Position numbers and translations under genes: made by a program. Positions 34,688-43,322 of a stretch of 59,069 bases of DNA are shown one piece after another (the stretch's first letter is position 1; each line of letters starts with the position of its first letter). This DNA is from Parvibaculum sp. (GTDB lineage Bacteria > Pseudomonadota > Alphaproteobacteria > Parvibaculales > Parvibaculaceae): positions 1 through 59,069 of the forward strand of contig JAHBYL010000016.1 of NCBI GenBank assembly GCA_019635955.1, given 5' to 3'. A model generated the notes under the pieces. It was not told where the DNA came from, made no database searches, and saw nothing but the letters and a program-made list of their open reading frames with translations.

Positions 34688-35490
34688 AGCGCGACGATAC
34701 TTTATCCGCGCGCCTCATGCGCGTTCTCGTGCCGGTGGCGGCGGGCATTCTTTTCCTGCTGCTCTGGGAAGCCTTCGTGACGCTGCGCGAGATACCGCGC
34801 TTCGTGCTGCCGGCGCCTTCCGCAATCTTCGACAGCCTCGTACAGAATTTCGGCTCGCTGATGGGCTCGCTCTGGGTAACGCTGCGCGTGACCATTGCGG
34901 CCTTCCTGCTTGCGGTGGTGGGCGGCGTCGGACTTGCCATTCTCTTTTCGCAGAGCCGGCATGCGGAGATGGCGCTTTTTCCCTATGCCATCGTGCTGCA
35001 GGTGACGCCGGTCGTTTCCATTGCGCCGCTCATTCTGATCTGGGTGGGCTATGACAATGTGGAATTCGCGCTGCTGATCCTTGCCTGGATCGTCGCCTTC
35101 TTTCCGATCCTCTCCAACACGACGCTGGGGCTTCGCTCCGCCGATCACAATCTGCGCGATCTCTTCCGGCTCTACGACGCCTCACGCTGGCAGGTGCTGA
35201 CGGAGCTGCAGCTTCCCTCCGCCCTGCCCTACATCCTTGCAGGCCTGAAGATTTCGGGCGGGCTGGCGCTCATCGGCGCGGTGGTGGCGGAGTTCGTGGC
35301 GGGGTCCGGCTCGGGCAACGGGCTTGCCTGGCGGATCGTGGAAGCGGGGAACCGGCTCGACATACCCCGCATGTTCGCGGCGCTTTTCCTGCTGTCGGCG
35401 CTCGGCATTGCCATCTTTTTCGCCCTCACCCTGCTCGAGAACCGGCTGCTGCGGCGCTGGCACGAAAGCGCGGTGCGGCGGGAGGGCTGA
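34684..35490 (+). CDS. ABC transporter permease (SsuC/TauC type)
   Basis: 268 residues with about six membrane helices. The binding-protein-dependent transport loop is visible as ELQLPSALPYILAGLKISGGLALIGAVVAEFV near 177-208, and VLPAPSAIFDSLVQNFGSL at the start is typical. Forms the inner-membrane channel with the two preceding gene products. Ends before an AT-rich gap. Confidence 0.92.
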   Translation: MKRDDTLSARLMRVLVPVAAGILFLLLWEAFVTLREIPRFVLPAPSAIFDSLVQNFGSLMGSLWVTLRVTIAAFLLAVVGGVGLAILFSQSRHAEMALFPYAIVLQVTPVVSIAPLILIWVGYDNVEFALLILAWIVAFFPILSNTTLGLRSADHNLRDLFRLYDASRWQVLTELQLPSALPYILAGLKISGGLALIGAVVAEFVAGSGSGNGLAWRIVEAGNRLDIPRMFAALFLLSALGIAIFFALTLLENRLLRRWHESAVRREG

Positions 35491-35672
35491 TACCGCCATA
35501 TCTACTTGAACTATTTGTTATATATAAAAATTCACACGCCCGTTGACGTTCAATATGAAAAAACCCATCTTACGTGGGAAATAGCCCGTTACGCTTGCGT
35601 CCGGGCGCGCGCGCTCCTATTCCTTCGCCGGACATTTGTCGGCGCGCATTTTCCGGTATCAGGAACGCAGAA
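35491..35672. promoter_or_regulatory. AT-rich promoter region of the sulfite reductase operon
   Basis: The first ~90 bases (35495-35585) are strikingly AT-rich for this chromosome and include TTGAAC, TTGTTATATATAAAAATTC and TTGACGTTCAATATGAAAAA. TTGACG (35543-35548) is a reasonable -35 candidate, but no clean -10 at 17 bases is present. A LysR-type (CysB/Cbl-like) or MucR-type regulator could bind here. Confidence 0.45.
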
Positions 35673-36008
35673 ATGGCTCAACACACCCGCAAGGGCGCAC
35701 AATTTCAGGCAGTGACGGCGAACCGGCTTGCAGACGGGATCGTGGTCTATCTCACGGCCGATGCTAGGTGGTCGGAATCGCTGCAGGACGCCGCCGTGGC
35801 CGAAGGCAAGGAAGCGGCGGAAGCCCTGCTCGCGAAAGCCGCCCCCACCGTCGAGAACAACACGGTCGTGGAACCCTATCTCTTCGAGGTCGCCCGCGAG
35901 GAGAGCGGCATCCGGGCGGCGAGCGTGCGCGAGACAATCCGCCAGGCGGGGCCGACCGTGCGCCTCGATCTCGGCAAGCAGGCGGAACTCTCCGGCGTTC
36001 ATGGTTGA
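35673..36008 (+). CDS. DUF2849 family protein (sulfite reductase operon)
   Basis: 111 residues from ATG 35673, with AGGAACG upstream. The sequence KGAQFQAVTANRLADGIVVYLTADARWSESL matches DUF2849, a small family found almost only upstream of cysI in alphaproteobacteria. Its role is unknown but it is presumed to serve sulfite/nitrite reductase assembly or electron delivery. cysI starts 28 bases downstream. Confidence 0.88.
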   Translation: MAQHTRKGAQFQAVTANRLADGIVVYLTADARWSESLQDAAVAEGKEAAEALLAKAAPTVENNTVVEPYLFEVAREESGIRAASVRETIRQAGPTVRLDLGKQAELSGVHG

Positions 36009-36036
36009 TTGAGCCGCAAGGCAAAGGCAGAAGTTC

Positions 36037-37695
36037 ATGTATCGTTACGACGAATTCGACCAGCAGATCGTCAATGAGCGCGTGGCGCAGTTTCGCGGCC
36101 AGGTGGCGCGGCGGCTTTCGGGCGAGCTGACGGAAGACGAGTTCAAGCCGCTCCGGCTGATGAACGGCGTCTATCTGCAGCTTCATGCCTATATGCTGCG
36201 TGTCGCCATTCCCTATGGCACGCTGTCCTCGCGCCAGCTGCGCATGCTTGCGCATCTCGGCCGCAAATACGACCGCGGCTATGGCCACTTCACCACACGG
36301 CAGAACCTGCAATACAACTGGCCGGCGCTGAAAGACATGCCGGACCTGCTGGCGGAACTCGCCACCGTCGAGATGCATGCGATCCAGACGTCGGGCAATT
36401 GCATCCGCAATGTGACGTCGGACCAATATGCGGGCGCGGCGAAGGCCGAAATCGAAGATCCGCGCATCATTTCGGAAGTGATCCGGCAGTGGTCCACTTT
36501 CCATCCGGAATTCTCGTTCCTGCCGCGCAAGTTCAAGATCGCCGTGTCCGGCACGCCGGACGACCGCGCCGCGATCCGCGTGCACGATATCGGCATCCAG
36601 ATCGTGCAGGACGCCAAGGGCAATGTCGGCTACGAAGTCTATGTGGGCGGCGGGCTTGGCCGCACGCCGATGATCGGCAAGAAGATCGGCGATTTCGTGC
36701 CGAAGGAAGACCTGCTCGCCTATCTCGAAGCGGTCATGCGCGTCTACAACATGTATGGCCGGCGCGACAATATCTACAAGGCGCGCATCAAGATCCTCGT
36801 GCACGAGATCGGCGCGGAAGAGATGAAGCGCCAGGTCGAGGCGGAATTCGCCGCGCTGAAGATGGAAGGTGCGTTGCACCTGCCGCTCGAGGAAGTGGCG
36901 CGGATCGAGGCCTATTTCCGCCCGCCGGCCTTCGAGGAACTGCCGAACGAGAGCACGGAGCTCAACAAGGCGGTGCTGGCGGATAGCGGTTTCGCGAACT
37001 GGGTGAAGTCGAACATCGCCGAGCACAAGGTGCCGGGCTATGCGATCGTCAATATTTCGCTGAAGCCCATCGGCGGCACGCCGGGCGACTGCTCGTCGGA
37101 CCAGATGGAGGCGGTGGCGGATATTGCCGAGAAGTACAGCTTCGACGAATTGCGCGTGACGCATGAGCAGAACCTGACGCTTGCCCATGTGCGCAAGAAG
37201 GACCTCTATGCGGTTTACGAGGCGCTGAAGAAGCACGATCTCGCGACGGCGAACATCAACCTCATCACCGACCAGATCGCCTGTCCCGGCCTCGACTATT
37301 GCGCGCTCGCCAATGCGCGGTCTATCCCGATTGCGCAGCGCATCTCCGAACGCTTTGCCGACATTGCGCGGCAGCACGAGATCGGCGAACTCAAGATCAA
37401 CAATTCGGGCTGCATCAATGCCTGCGGCCACCACCATGTCGGCCATATCGGCATTCTCGGCGTCGACAAGAAGGGCGTCGAATATTACCAGGTGACGCTG
37501 GGCGGCGCGGCGGACGAGAAGACGGCAATCGGCGAGATCGTGGGCCCGGCCTTCACCGAAGGCGAGATCGTGGATGCGATCGAGAAGATCGTGAACACCT
37601 ATCTCGGCACGCGGCAGGATGGCGAGCGCTTCATCGACACCTATCGCCGCGTCGGCATCGAGCCGTTCAAGGAGAACCTCTATGCAGCTCATTAA
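36037..37695 (+). CDS. cysI: Sulfite/nitrite reductase hemoprotein CysI
   Basis: 552 residues. The siroheme/[4Fe-4S] ligands are in place: C416 and C422 in CPGLDYC, C459 and C463 in SGCINAC. Substrate-side residues appear in FTTRQNLQYNWP (about 85-96) and TSGNCIRNVTSDQYAG (118-133). Ferredoxin-dependent sulfite reductases of this type take six electrons to reduce sulfite to sulfide in cysteine synthesis. The gene lies between DUF2849 and DUF934, fixing the role as assimilatory. Overlaps the DUF934 start by 14 bases. Confidence 0.95.
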   Translation: MYRYDEFDQQIVNERVAQFRGQVARRLSGELTEDEFKPLRLMNGVYLQLHAYMLRVAIPYGTLSSRQLRMLAHLGRKYDRGYGHFTTRQNLQYNWPALKDMPDLLAELATVEMHAIQTSGNCIRNVTSDQYAGAAKAEIEDPRIISEVIRQWSTFHPEFSFLPRKFKIAVSGTPDDRAAIRVHDIGIQIVQDAKGNVGYEVYVGGGLGRTPMIGKKIGDFVPKEDLLAYLEAVMRVYNMYGRRDNIYKARIKILVHEIGAEEMKRQVEAEFAALKMEGALHLPLEEVARIEAYFRPPAFEELPNESTELNKAVLADSGFANWVKSNIAEHKVPGYAIVNISLKPIGGTPGDCSSDQMEAVADIAEKYSFDELRVTHEQNLTLAHVRKKDLYAVYEALKKHDLATANINLITDQIACPGLDYCALANARSIPIAQRISERFADIARQHEIGELKINNSGCINACGHHHVGHIGILGVDKKGVEYYQVTLGGAADEKTAIGEIVGPAFTEGEIVDAIEKIVNTYLGTRQDGERFIDTYRRVGIEPFKENLYAAH

Positions 37696-38200
37696 GAACG
37701 GCGAATTCGTCGAGGACCAGTTCGTCACGGTCGGCGACGAGGACGCGCTGCCGGAAGGCGCGGCGATCGTCTCGCTCGAACGCTGGCAGGCGGAGCGTGA
37801 GACGCTCCGCGCGCGCAACACGCCCATCGGCGTGCGCCTGAAGAGCGGCCAGGAACCTTCCGCGATCGTGGAAGACCTCGACAAGCTGGCGGTGGTGGCA
37901 CTGGAATTTCCGGCCTATCGCAACGGCCGCGCCTATTCCTATGCGCGGCTGCTGCGCGAGCGCCATGGCTACAAGGGCGAGCTGCGCGCGGTGGGCAATG
38001 TGCTGCGCGACCAGTTCCAGTTCATGATCCGCTGCGGCTTCGACGCGCTGGAAGTGGCCGACAACATCACGCCGGAAATCTTCGCGGAATGCGCGGGCTT
38101 CTTCACGGTGTTCTATCAGCCCGCGGCGGACAGCAAGGATACGGTGCTTTCGCTTCGCCAGCGGCTTGCTGCCCGTGCGCGGGAACGCGCGACCGTCTGA
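37682..38200 (+). CDS. DUF934 family protein (sulfite reductase operon)
   Basis: 172 residues from ATG 37682, inside the end of cysI. FPAYRNGRAYSYARLLRERHGYKGELRAVGNVLRDQFQFM near 80-120 is the DUF934 hallmark; these proteins are encoded with cysI and cysH and are probably accessory to sulfate reduction. The cysH gene, often next in the operon in related bacteria, is missing here: a terminator follows 24 bases later. Confidence 0.9.
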   Translation: MQLIKNGEFVEDQFVTVGDEDALPEGAAIVSLERWQAERETLRARNTPIGVRLKSGQEPSAIVEDLDKLAVVALEFPAYRNGRAYSYARLLRERHGYKGELRAVGNVLRDQFQFMIRCGFDALEVADNITPEIFAECAGFFTVFYQPAADSKDTVLSLRQRLAARARERATV

Positions 38201-38223
38201 ACCTCGCAGCGCGATCCAGACAA

Positions 38224-38258
38224 AAAGCCCGGCCCTCTTTCGAGGCGCCGGGCTTTCT
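38224..38258 (+). terminator. Rho-independent terminator of the cysI operon
   Basis: AAAGCCCGGC (38224-38233) pairs with GCCGGGCTTT (38247-38256) around a 13-base loop, followed by a short T/C run. It closes the DUF2849-cysI-DUF934 operon and could also serve the convergent phasin gene. Confidence 0.85.
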
Positions 38259-38326
38259 TACGCAACCTTACTTTTCCCGCGGCAGATTTACGCAACTGGG
38301 GGGGCAGATGCCGCAGGCTCGCGCCA

Positions 38327-38710
38327 TTACGCAGCGCGGAGCTTTTCGAAAGCTTCGGTGAACTTCGCCGCAACGGGGTTCACGGCTTCGCGCACGGTCG
38401 ACACGGTGAGCTCGTTGAGCTCGCGGGCGGCGTCGATATTGCGCTTCAGCGTGGCGCGGACATATTCGTTCTGGAGTTCGACCGCCGACTTGAGGCTGCC
38501 GGACTTGAGCACGGCGCGGGCGGTTTCGACGCCTTCCTCGAAATTGGTGCGGGCGAGCGTCACGATGATGCCGGAAGCGGCTTCGATCGGGTTGAGCGCT
38601 TCGGCGGCAGGAGCTGCCTTGGCGGTCGTGGTCTTGGCCGAGGCCTTCTTGGCGCGCGGCTTGGCTTTGGTCGTCTTGGTCTTGGGGGCCTTGGGGGTCG
38701 CTTCGGTCAT
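38327..38710 (-). CDS. Phasin with Lys/Ala-rich N-terminal tail
   Basis: 127 residues. The first ~38 are a histone H1-like Lys/Ala/Pro/Thr tail (KTKTTKAKPRAKKASAKTT), followed by the phasin_2 helical domain (LNPIEAASGIIVTLARTNFEEGVETARAV ... LQNEYVRATLKRNIDAARELNEL). Phasins coat polyhydroxyalkanoate granules; the basic tail may bind DNA, as in nucleoid-tethering phasins (inference). Two perfect TTGTGC-N3-GCACAA palindromes lie upstream at 38784 and 38834, likely the targets of a PhaR-type repressor. Confidence 0.85.
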   Translation of the reverse strand: MTEATPKAPKTKTTKAKPRAKKASAKTTTAKAAPAAEALNPIEAASGIIVTLARTNFEEGVETARAVLKSGSLKSAVELQNEYVRATLKRNIDAARELNELTVSTVREAVNPVAAKFTEAFEKLRAA

Positions 38711-38783
38711 TTCATATCTCCTGTATCGCGTGGCCGCTCACCTGAATGCGAGCGTTTCCCCGCACATACCGGGCGCGCCGGAT

Positions 38784-38798
38784 TTGTGCGCTGCACAA
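38784..38798. promoter_or_regulatory. Palindrome TTGTGC-GCT-GCACAA, candidate PhaR operator 1
   Basis: A perfect 6-3-6 inverted repeat 74 bases upstream of the phasin ATG. The TGC-N3-GCA core matches what is known for PhaR-type repressors of phasin genes in alphaproteobacteria. Its centre is 52 bases, five helical turns, from the second copy. Confidence 0.65.
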
Positions 38799-38833
38799 TG
38801 AGATAGTAGCCCCCTGACGCGGCGTCAAGCGAA

Positions 38834-38852
38834 TTTTGTGCGATGCACAAAA
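38834..38852. promoter_or_regulatory. Palindrome TTTTGTGC-GAT-GCACAAAA, candidate PhaR operator 2
   Basis: A perfect 8-3-8 inverted repeat, same core as operator 1 with longer arms, 124 bases upstream of the phasin ATG and 26 bases beyond the dadA stop. It could also form a weak stem at the end of the dadA transcript. Confidence 0.65.
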
Positions 38853-38878
38853 ACCACTCATACAGAGTGGGAAAAAGC

Positions 38879-40165
38879 TCAAAATCTCTTGAGAGAAAAA
38901 GGGCTTAGCTCGGGTTGCGGCGCGGCGTCGCAGATGCGGGAGGCAAGCGCCGCGGCGCTGCCGGGGCCGAGCGTCCAGCCCAGTGTGCCATGGCCGCTAT
39001 TCACGAAAAGCCCGGCGATTCCCGGCACTGCGCCGACCACAGGGCTGCCATCCGGCGTCATGGGACGGAGGCCGCACCAGAATTCCGCCTCGGCGCGATG
39101 GGGCGCCGTCTGGGGGAGGACGCCTTCCAGCGCATCCATGACGGAACGGGCGCGGGCGGGATCGAGCGTCAGATCGTAGCCGCCCACCTCCGCCTGCCCG
39201 GCCGCGCGGATGCGATGCCCAAGCCGGCTGATGACGATCTTGCGCGCTTCGTCGGTGATGCTGACTTCGGGCGCGTTGCCCTCTGGCGCGGGCAGCGTCA
39301 CCGAATAGCCCTTCAGCGGATAGATCCAGGAGCGGATGCCGAACGGCGCGAGGAGCGCGCGCGTCTCCGTTCCGGCGGCGATGACGACCGCATCCGCCTC
39401 AATGGGGCCTTGCGGGGTCTCGACGCCCCTTGCCTTGCCGCCTTCGGCGAGAATGCGCGTTACGCCCGTTCCGCTCAGAAAGGCGACGCCGAGGCGCTCA
39501 GCCCCTTCGGCAAGGCGGCGCGAAAAGAGATGCGCGTCGCCGCTGCTGTCCGACGCCGCATAGAGCCCGCCCGCGATGTCGCCGCGCTGCATGGCCGAAC
39601 CAAGCGCCGGTTCGAGTGCGGCGCATTCGGCAGGGGTGAGCCGCTTCTGCTCGAGCCCCATGCGGGTGATGAGAGCGGATTCCCTTTCGGCGTCGTGAAG
39701 CGCATGGGCATCGCGGAAAATGCGAAGGATGCCCCTCTCCCTGCGATCGAAATCGAGCGGCGTGCCGGCGGCGGCGAAATCGCGCTCATAGGCGGCGAGG
39801 CGCGCACGGGTGAGCAACGCCAGTTCGAGATTGGGCGGAATGCGCTCCGCCCGGGCCGAGGCGCGGCAGCGCAGGAGAAAGCGGAAGAGCCAGAGCCATT
39901 GCTCAGGGTCCATTTTCGGACGAAGGCGGAAGGGCGCGTCGTCGCGGCCGAGCCAACGCAGGATGAGCCCGGGAATTTCAGGCCCGGCCCAGGGCGCAAC
40001 CTCGCAGGCCGAAAGCTGGCCGCCATTCGCATAGGACGTGCCGAGCCCCGCCCCTTCCCGCGCCTCGACAAGCGTGACCTTCACGCCGCGCAGCGCCAGT
40101 TCATAGGCGGTCGAGACGCCGACAATGCCGGCGCCGATGACGATGGCGGATCGGGGGGCTTTCAC
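38879..40165 (-). CDS. dadA: D-amino acid dehydrogenase (DadA-like FAD oxidoreductase)
   Basis: 428 residues. The FAD-binding GxGxxG is at 10-17 (VIGAGIVGVSTAYEL), followed by SYANGGQLSACEVAPWA near 44-60, the DadA signature, and a C-terminal GLRPMTPDGSPVVGAVPG with NSGHGTLGWTLGPGSA. It oxidises D-amino acids to 2-oxo acids, passing electrons to the respiratory chain. No alanine racemase gene is adjacent. Divergent from the TetR gene. Confidence 0.92.
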   Translation of the reverse strand: MKAPRSAIVIGAGIVGVSTAYELALRGVKVTLVEAREGAGLGTSYANGGQLSACEVAPWAGPEIPGLILRWLGRDDAPFRLRPKMDPEQWLWLFRFLLRCRASARAERIPPNLELALLTRARLAAYERDFAAAGTPLDFDRRERGILRIFRDAHALHDAERESALITRMGLEQKRLTPAECAALEPALGSAMQRGDIAGGLYAASDSSGDAHLFSRRLAEGAERLGVAFLSGTGVTRILAEGGKARGVETPQGPIEADAVVIAAGTETRALLAPFGIRSWIYPLKGYSVTLPAPEGNAPEVSITDEARKIVISRLGHRIRAAGQAEVGGYDLTLDPARARSVMDALEGVLPQTAPHRAEAEFWCGLRPMTPDGSPVVGAVPGIAGLFVNSGHGTLGWTLGPGSAAALASRICDAAPQPELSPFSLKRF

Positions 40166-40285
40166 CGGGACAACACCTAGAGAACTTCCGCCGCGCTGCG
40201 GCTCATGGCGTAAGGCCTAGCAAAGCCCCGGCCTTTTGGCGACGGCAAAGACGCTGCCTTGACGGGCGGCGGGCCCCGGGCTATA

Positions 40286-40303
40286 TGTCACCGTATGGTG
40301 ACA
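40286..40303. promoter_or_regulatory. Palindrome TGTCACC-GTAT-GGTGACA over the TetR start
   Basis: A perfect 7-4-7 inverted repeat that contains the ATG (40295) and GTG (40298) start codons of the TetR gene. It is a likely autoregulatory operator that would block initiation when bound. Confidence 0.7.
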
Positions 40304-40948
40304 AAAGCCGCCCGAAAACCCAAGCCCCGCGACCGGGAGAAGACCGAACGAGCCATTCTCGATGCGGTCGGCCGGATCATCCTGCGCGACGGGCTCGGCG
40401 CCGTCGGCGTCAACGCGGTCGCGCGCGAGGCGGGCGCGGACAAGGTGCTGATCTACCGTTACTTCGGCGATCTGGACGGGCTTTACCGCGCCTATGCCGA
40501 AGCAGGCGACTTCTGGTGGAGCGTGGAGGACATGCTGGCGGCGGCGGGCGATGCGCCCACGCTCGGCGCGGCGCTGAAGGCAGGGCTCCGCCGCCACGCG
40601 GCGGAAATGCGCAAGCGGCCGGTGACGCTTGCCGTGATCGCGGCCGAGCCCGCGAACCGCACGGCGCTCGTCGTGGCGCTCGAAGAAGTGCGCGAGCGCC
40701 GCTCGCTCGCGCTGATGCAGGCAATCGCCGCGCGCTACGACGTGCCGGAGGGCGCCGATCTTGCGGCGCTGACGGCGCTTCTCGCCGCCGCCATCGACTA
40801 TCTTCTCGCCCGTGCGCGGACGATCCGCGTCTATGGCGGGGTCGAGATCAAGACAGAGCAGAACTGGGAAAGACTTTTCGCAACCATCGACGCGATGATC
40901 GACGGCGCATTGGCGCCTGCGCGTCCCAAAGGAAGGAAACGGACATGA
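40295..40948 (+). CDS. TetR-family transcriptional regulator
   Basis: 217 residues from ATG 40295 (GTG 40298 equally possible). The N-terminal HTH reads EKTERAILDAVGRIILRDGLGAVGVNAVAREAGADKVLIYRYFGDLDGLYRAY, the standard TetR pattern. The ligand domain is not informative. The start codon lies in a perfect palindrome, suggesting autoregulation. It overlaps the nitroreductase-like gene by four bases (ATGA) and probably controls it. Confidence 0.92.
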   Translation: MVTKAARKPKPRDREKTERAILDAVGRIILRDGLGAVGVNAVAREAGADKVLIYRYFGDLDGLYRAYAEAGDFWWSVEDMLAAAGDAPTLGAALKAGLRRHAAEMRKRPVTLAVIAAEPANRTALVVALEEVRERRSLALMQAIAARYDVPEGADLAALTALLAAAIDYLLARARTIRVYGGVEIKTEQNWERLFATIDAMIDGALAPARPKGRKRT

Positions 40949-42141
40949 CGGTATCGCCGACACGCCGCCGCCTGCTGCAAGGCGCGGGCGCCCTCACCCT
41001 CATTGCTGTTGGCGGCGCGATCTGGCGCGCGCATGACCGGGGCGTCTTCGCCGAGCCCTCCGGCGCGCCTTACGACCCGTGGGCCATGTGGCAGTCGCCC
41101 GACTATCAAGGAACGCCGCTTGCGCTGGTGGCAGCGGGCATTCTCGCCTCCAACCCGCACAATACGCAGCCCTGGATCTTCCGCGTGAGGGAGACGGAGA
41201 TCGAGGTGCTTGCCGACACGACGCGCAACCTCGGCACATTCGATCCTTACTTGCGCGAAATGCATATCGGACTTGGCTGCGCCATCGAGAACATGGTGCT
41301 GGCGGCGCCGGCGAACGGGTTTTCCGCCGCCGTCGATCCGGCGCAAGGCTCTCTTCTCGGCATCGAACGCGGCGGGATGGTGCGCGCGGCGACGATCCGT
41401 CTTTCGCGAAGCGCTGCCGCGAGCGACCCGCTCTACGAGGCGATCCCGCATCGCCACACCAACCGCTATGCCTATGACCGCGCGCGCGGCTTTCCCGAAG
41501 ACCTGCTGCGACGCTTCACCTCGCTGCCGGACAATGGCAATGCTGTGCTTTCGCTTTTCACGGAAGGCGAGGCTTTCGACGCGCTCGGCCAAGCGATCGT
41601 TTCGGCGACGGACGAGATCGTCGCCGATCACGAGATGATCGAGGACAGTCACCGCTGGTTCCGCGACGGGCCGCGCGAGATGGCGCGCGAGCGGAGCGGG
41701 CTCGAGCTCGATACGGCAGGACTTTCGCCGGCGCTGCTTGCCGCCGCGAAATTCCTGCCCGCGCTTCCCGCCGAGCAGAGCCATGGCGCCTGGGCAGGCC
41801 AGACGCGCGATACGCATGTGCCGACCGCGGCGCTGCTCGGCACGATCTCGGTGCGCGACCGCTATGACCGGCCGCAGGCGCTTGCCGCCGGGCGGCTCTG
41901 GCAGCGCGTCCATCTCGAAGCGAGCGCGGCGGGCATCGCCATGCATCCGCTCAACCAGCCGGTCGAGATGATCGACCGCGAGCGGCAACTCGGGAAGGAG
42001 CCCTCGGCGGAAGCGCGGCTCGCGGCAGTCATCGGCAATCCGGATTGGCAGGCGACATTCGCCTTCCGCGCCGGCTACCCAACGCGCGAGGCGATGGCGA
42101 GCGCGCGGCGGAGTGTGGAGGACGTGACCAAGGCGGGGTGA
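40945..42141 (+). CDS. Acg-family nitroreductase-like protein with Tat-like leader
   Basis: 398 residues from ATG 40945. TRRRLLQGAGALTLIAVGGAIW is a twin-arginine-like signal (TRRRLL) with a short hydrophobic stretch. The core begins LALVAAGILASNPHNTQPWIFRV near 53-75, with the NxHNTQPW pattern of the Acg/nitroreductase family, and PHRHTNRYAYD and HPLNQPVEM further on. The family binds FMN and may be a flavin storage or redox protein. Probable operon with the TetR gene. Confidence 0.8.
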   Translation: MTVSPTRRRLLQGAGALTLIAVGGAIWRAHDRGVFAEPSGAPYDPWAMWQSPDYQGTPLALVAAGILASNPHNTQPWIFRVRETEIEVLADTTRNLGTFDPYLREMHIGLGCAIENMVLAAPANGFSAAVDPAQGSLLGIERGGMVRAATIRLSRSAAASDPLYEAIPHRHTNRYAYDRARGFPEDLLRRFTSLPDNGNAVLSLFTEGEAFDALGQAIVSATDEIVADHEMIEDSHRWFRDGPREMARERSGLELDTAGLSPALLAAAKFLPALPAEQSHGAWAGQTRDTHVPTAALLGTISVRDRYDRPQALAAGRLWQRVHLEASAAGIAMHPLNQPVEMIDRERQLGKEPSAEARLAAVIGNPDWQATFAFRAGYPTREAMASARRSVEDVTKAG

Positions 42142-42150
42142 GGCGCGCCT

Positions 42151-43293
42151 TCAGCCCTTCCGCGAAGTGGCGACTTCTTCCGAAGGCGGCGGCAGGGTCT
42201 CGACATAGACGGACTGGCTGGGGAAGGCGAAGCCTGTGCCGGCGCCTTCGACGATCTGCTTGATGCGATAGGCGAGCGCCTCTTTCACCGCGAGCCATTC
42301 GCCCCAGACGGTTGTCCTGGTGAAGCAATAGACCATGATGTCGATCGAGGAATCGTTGAAGCTGTCCACGCGCACGAAAAGCGGCGCGACGGGCGGCTGC
42401 ACGAAATCCTCGGTCGAGGTGAGATAGTTCTCGATGTCGGCGACGATGCGTCGAAGCTGATCATGCGTCGTGCGATACTCGACGCCGATCTTCCAGGAAA
42501 TGCGCCGCGCGGTCATGGCGCTGTAGTTGATGACCGAATTGTCCGAGAGTTTCTGGTTCGGGACATAGACCGGCGCGCGGTCGAACTGGCGCACCAGCGT
42601 GGAGCGGAAGCCGATCCGCTCGACCGTGCCTTCGACCACGCCGTCGACCTTGATCCAGTCACCGAAACCGAAACGGCGCTCGATCAGGATGGACATGCCG
42701 CCGATCAGGTTCTTGAAGAGGTCCTGCGCGCCGAGCGCCACCGCGACGCCGAAAAGGCCGAGACCCGCGATGATGGGCGCAACCTGAATGCCCCATGTCT
42801 GCAGGATCGTGGCGCCGGCAACCAGCACGACCGCCGTTTTCGCGCCCGCGACCAGCCAATCGAGAATTTCCGGCGTGAGCACGCGCTCAAGCAGGCGGAG
42901 GCCCTGGCTCACCGGACCGACGCAATTATAGATTGCCCAGAAGATCGCGACGATGATGAGCGTGCGGTTGAGATTTTCGGCGATCTCGCCCGTCGTGTTC
43001 TCGAAATCGAGATACTCGGTCGCGAAGAAGAAGCCGAGCGCGAGGAAGAGGAAGCGCAAGGGGCTCCTGATCGCGTCGCGAATATAGTCGTCGATCTTCG
43101 TCTGCGTGCGTTCGACCCAGCGATCCGCGATCGCGAGAACGAAGCGCGTGAAAAGACCGCGCAGCACATAGAAGAAACCGAAGATCGCAATGGCGACCAG
43201 AATCTCGCCGACATTGTGACCGAGAACGCCCGTCCGCCAGACATCGAGGACGAGGTCCCAGTAGTTTTCGAGTGTGTTCAGGGTGGACTGCAT
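42151..43293 (-). CDS. MscS-family mechanosensitive channel
   Basis: 380 residues from ATG 43293. Several N-terminal helices (about 25-45, 75-95, 115-135, 150-170) lead to the pore region GLGLFGVAVALGAQDLFKNLIGGMSILIERRFGFGDWI, the MscS hallmark, and a cytoplasmic beta domain (VYVPNQKLSDNSVINYS). It releases osmolytes under hypo-osmotic stress. The start was chosen because upstream codons read GC-rich non-conserved sequence. The Ser/Pro-rich C-terminal tail is variable. Confidence 0.9.
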   Translation of the reverse strand: MQSTLNTLENYWDLVLDVWRTGVLGHNVGEILVAIAIFGFFYVLRGLFTRFVLAIADRWVERTQTKIDDYIRDAIRSPLRFLFLALGFFFATEYLDFENTTGEIAENLNRTLIIVAIFWAIYNCVGPVSQGLRLLERVLTPEILDWLVAGAKTAVVLVAGATILQTWGIQVAPIIAGLGLFGVAVALGAQDLFKNLIGGMSILIERRFGFGDWIKVDGVVEGTVERIGFRSTLVRQFDRAPVYVPNQKLSDNSVINYSAMTARRISWKIGVEYRTTHDQLRRIVADIENYLTSTEDFVQPPVAPLFVRVDSFNDSSIDIMVYCFTRTTVWGEWLAVKEALAYRIKQIVEGAGTGFAFPSQSVYVETLPPPSEEVATSRKG

Positions 43294-43322
43294 GGGCGGC
43301 GGCGCTTCTCGTTCCGGCAGGA

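Noticed and set aside
38834-38852. Palindrome after dadA considered as an intrinsic terminator
   Set aside because: No T-run follows in the dadA direction, and a second copy with the same core lies upstream of the phasin, which fits an operator better.
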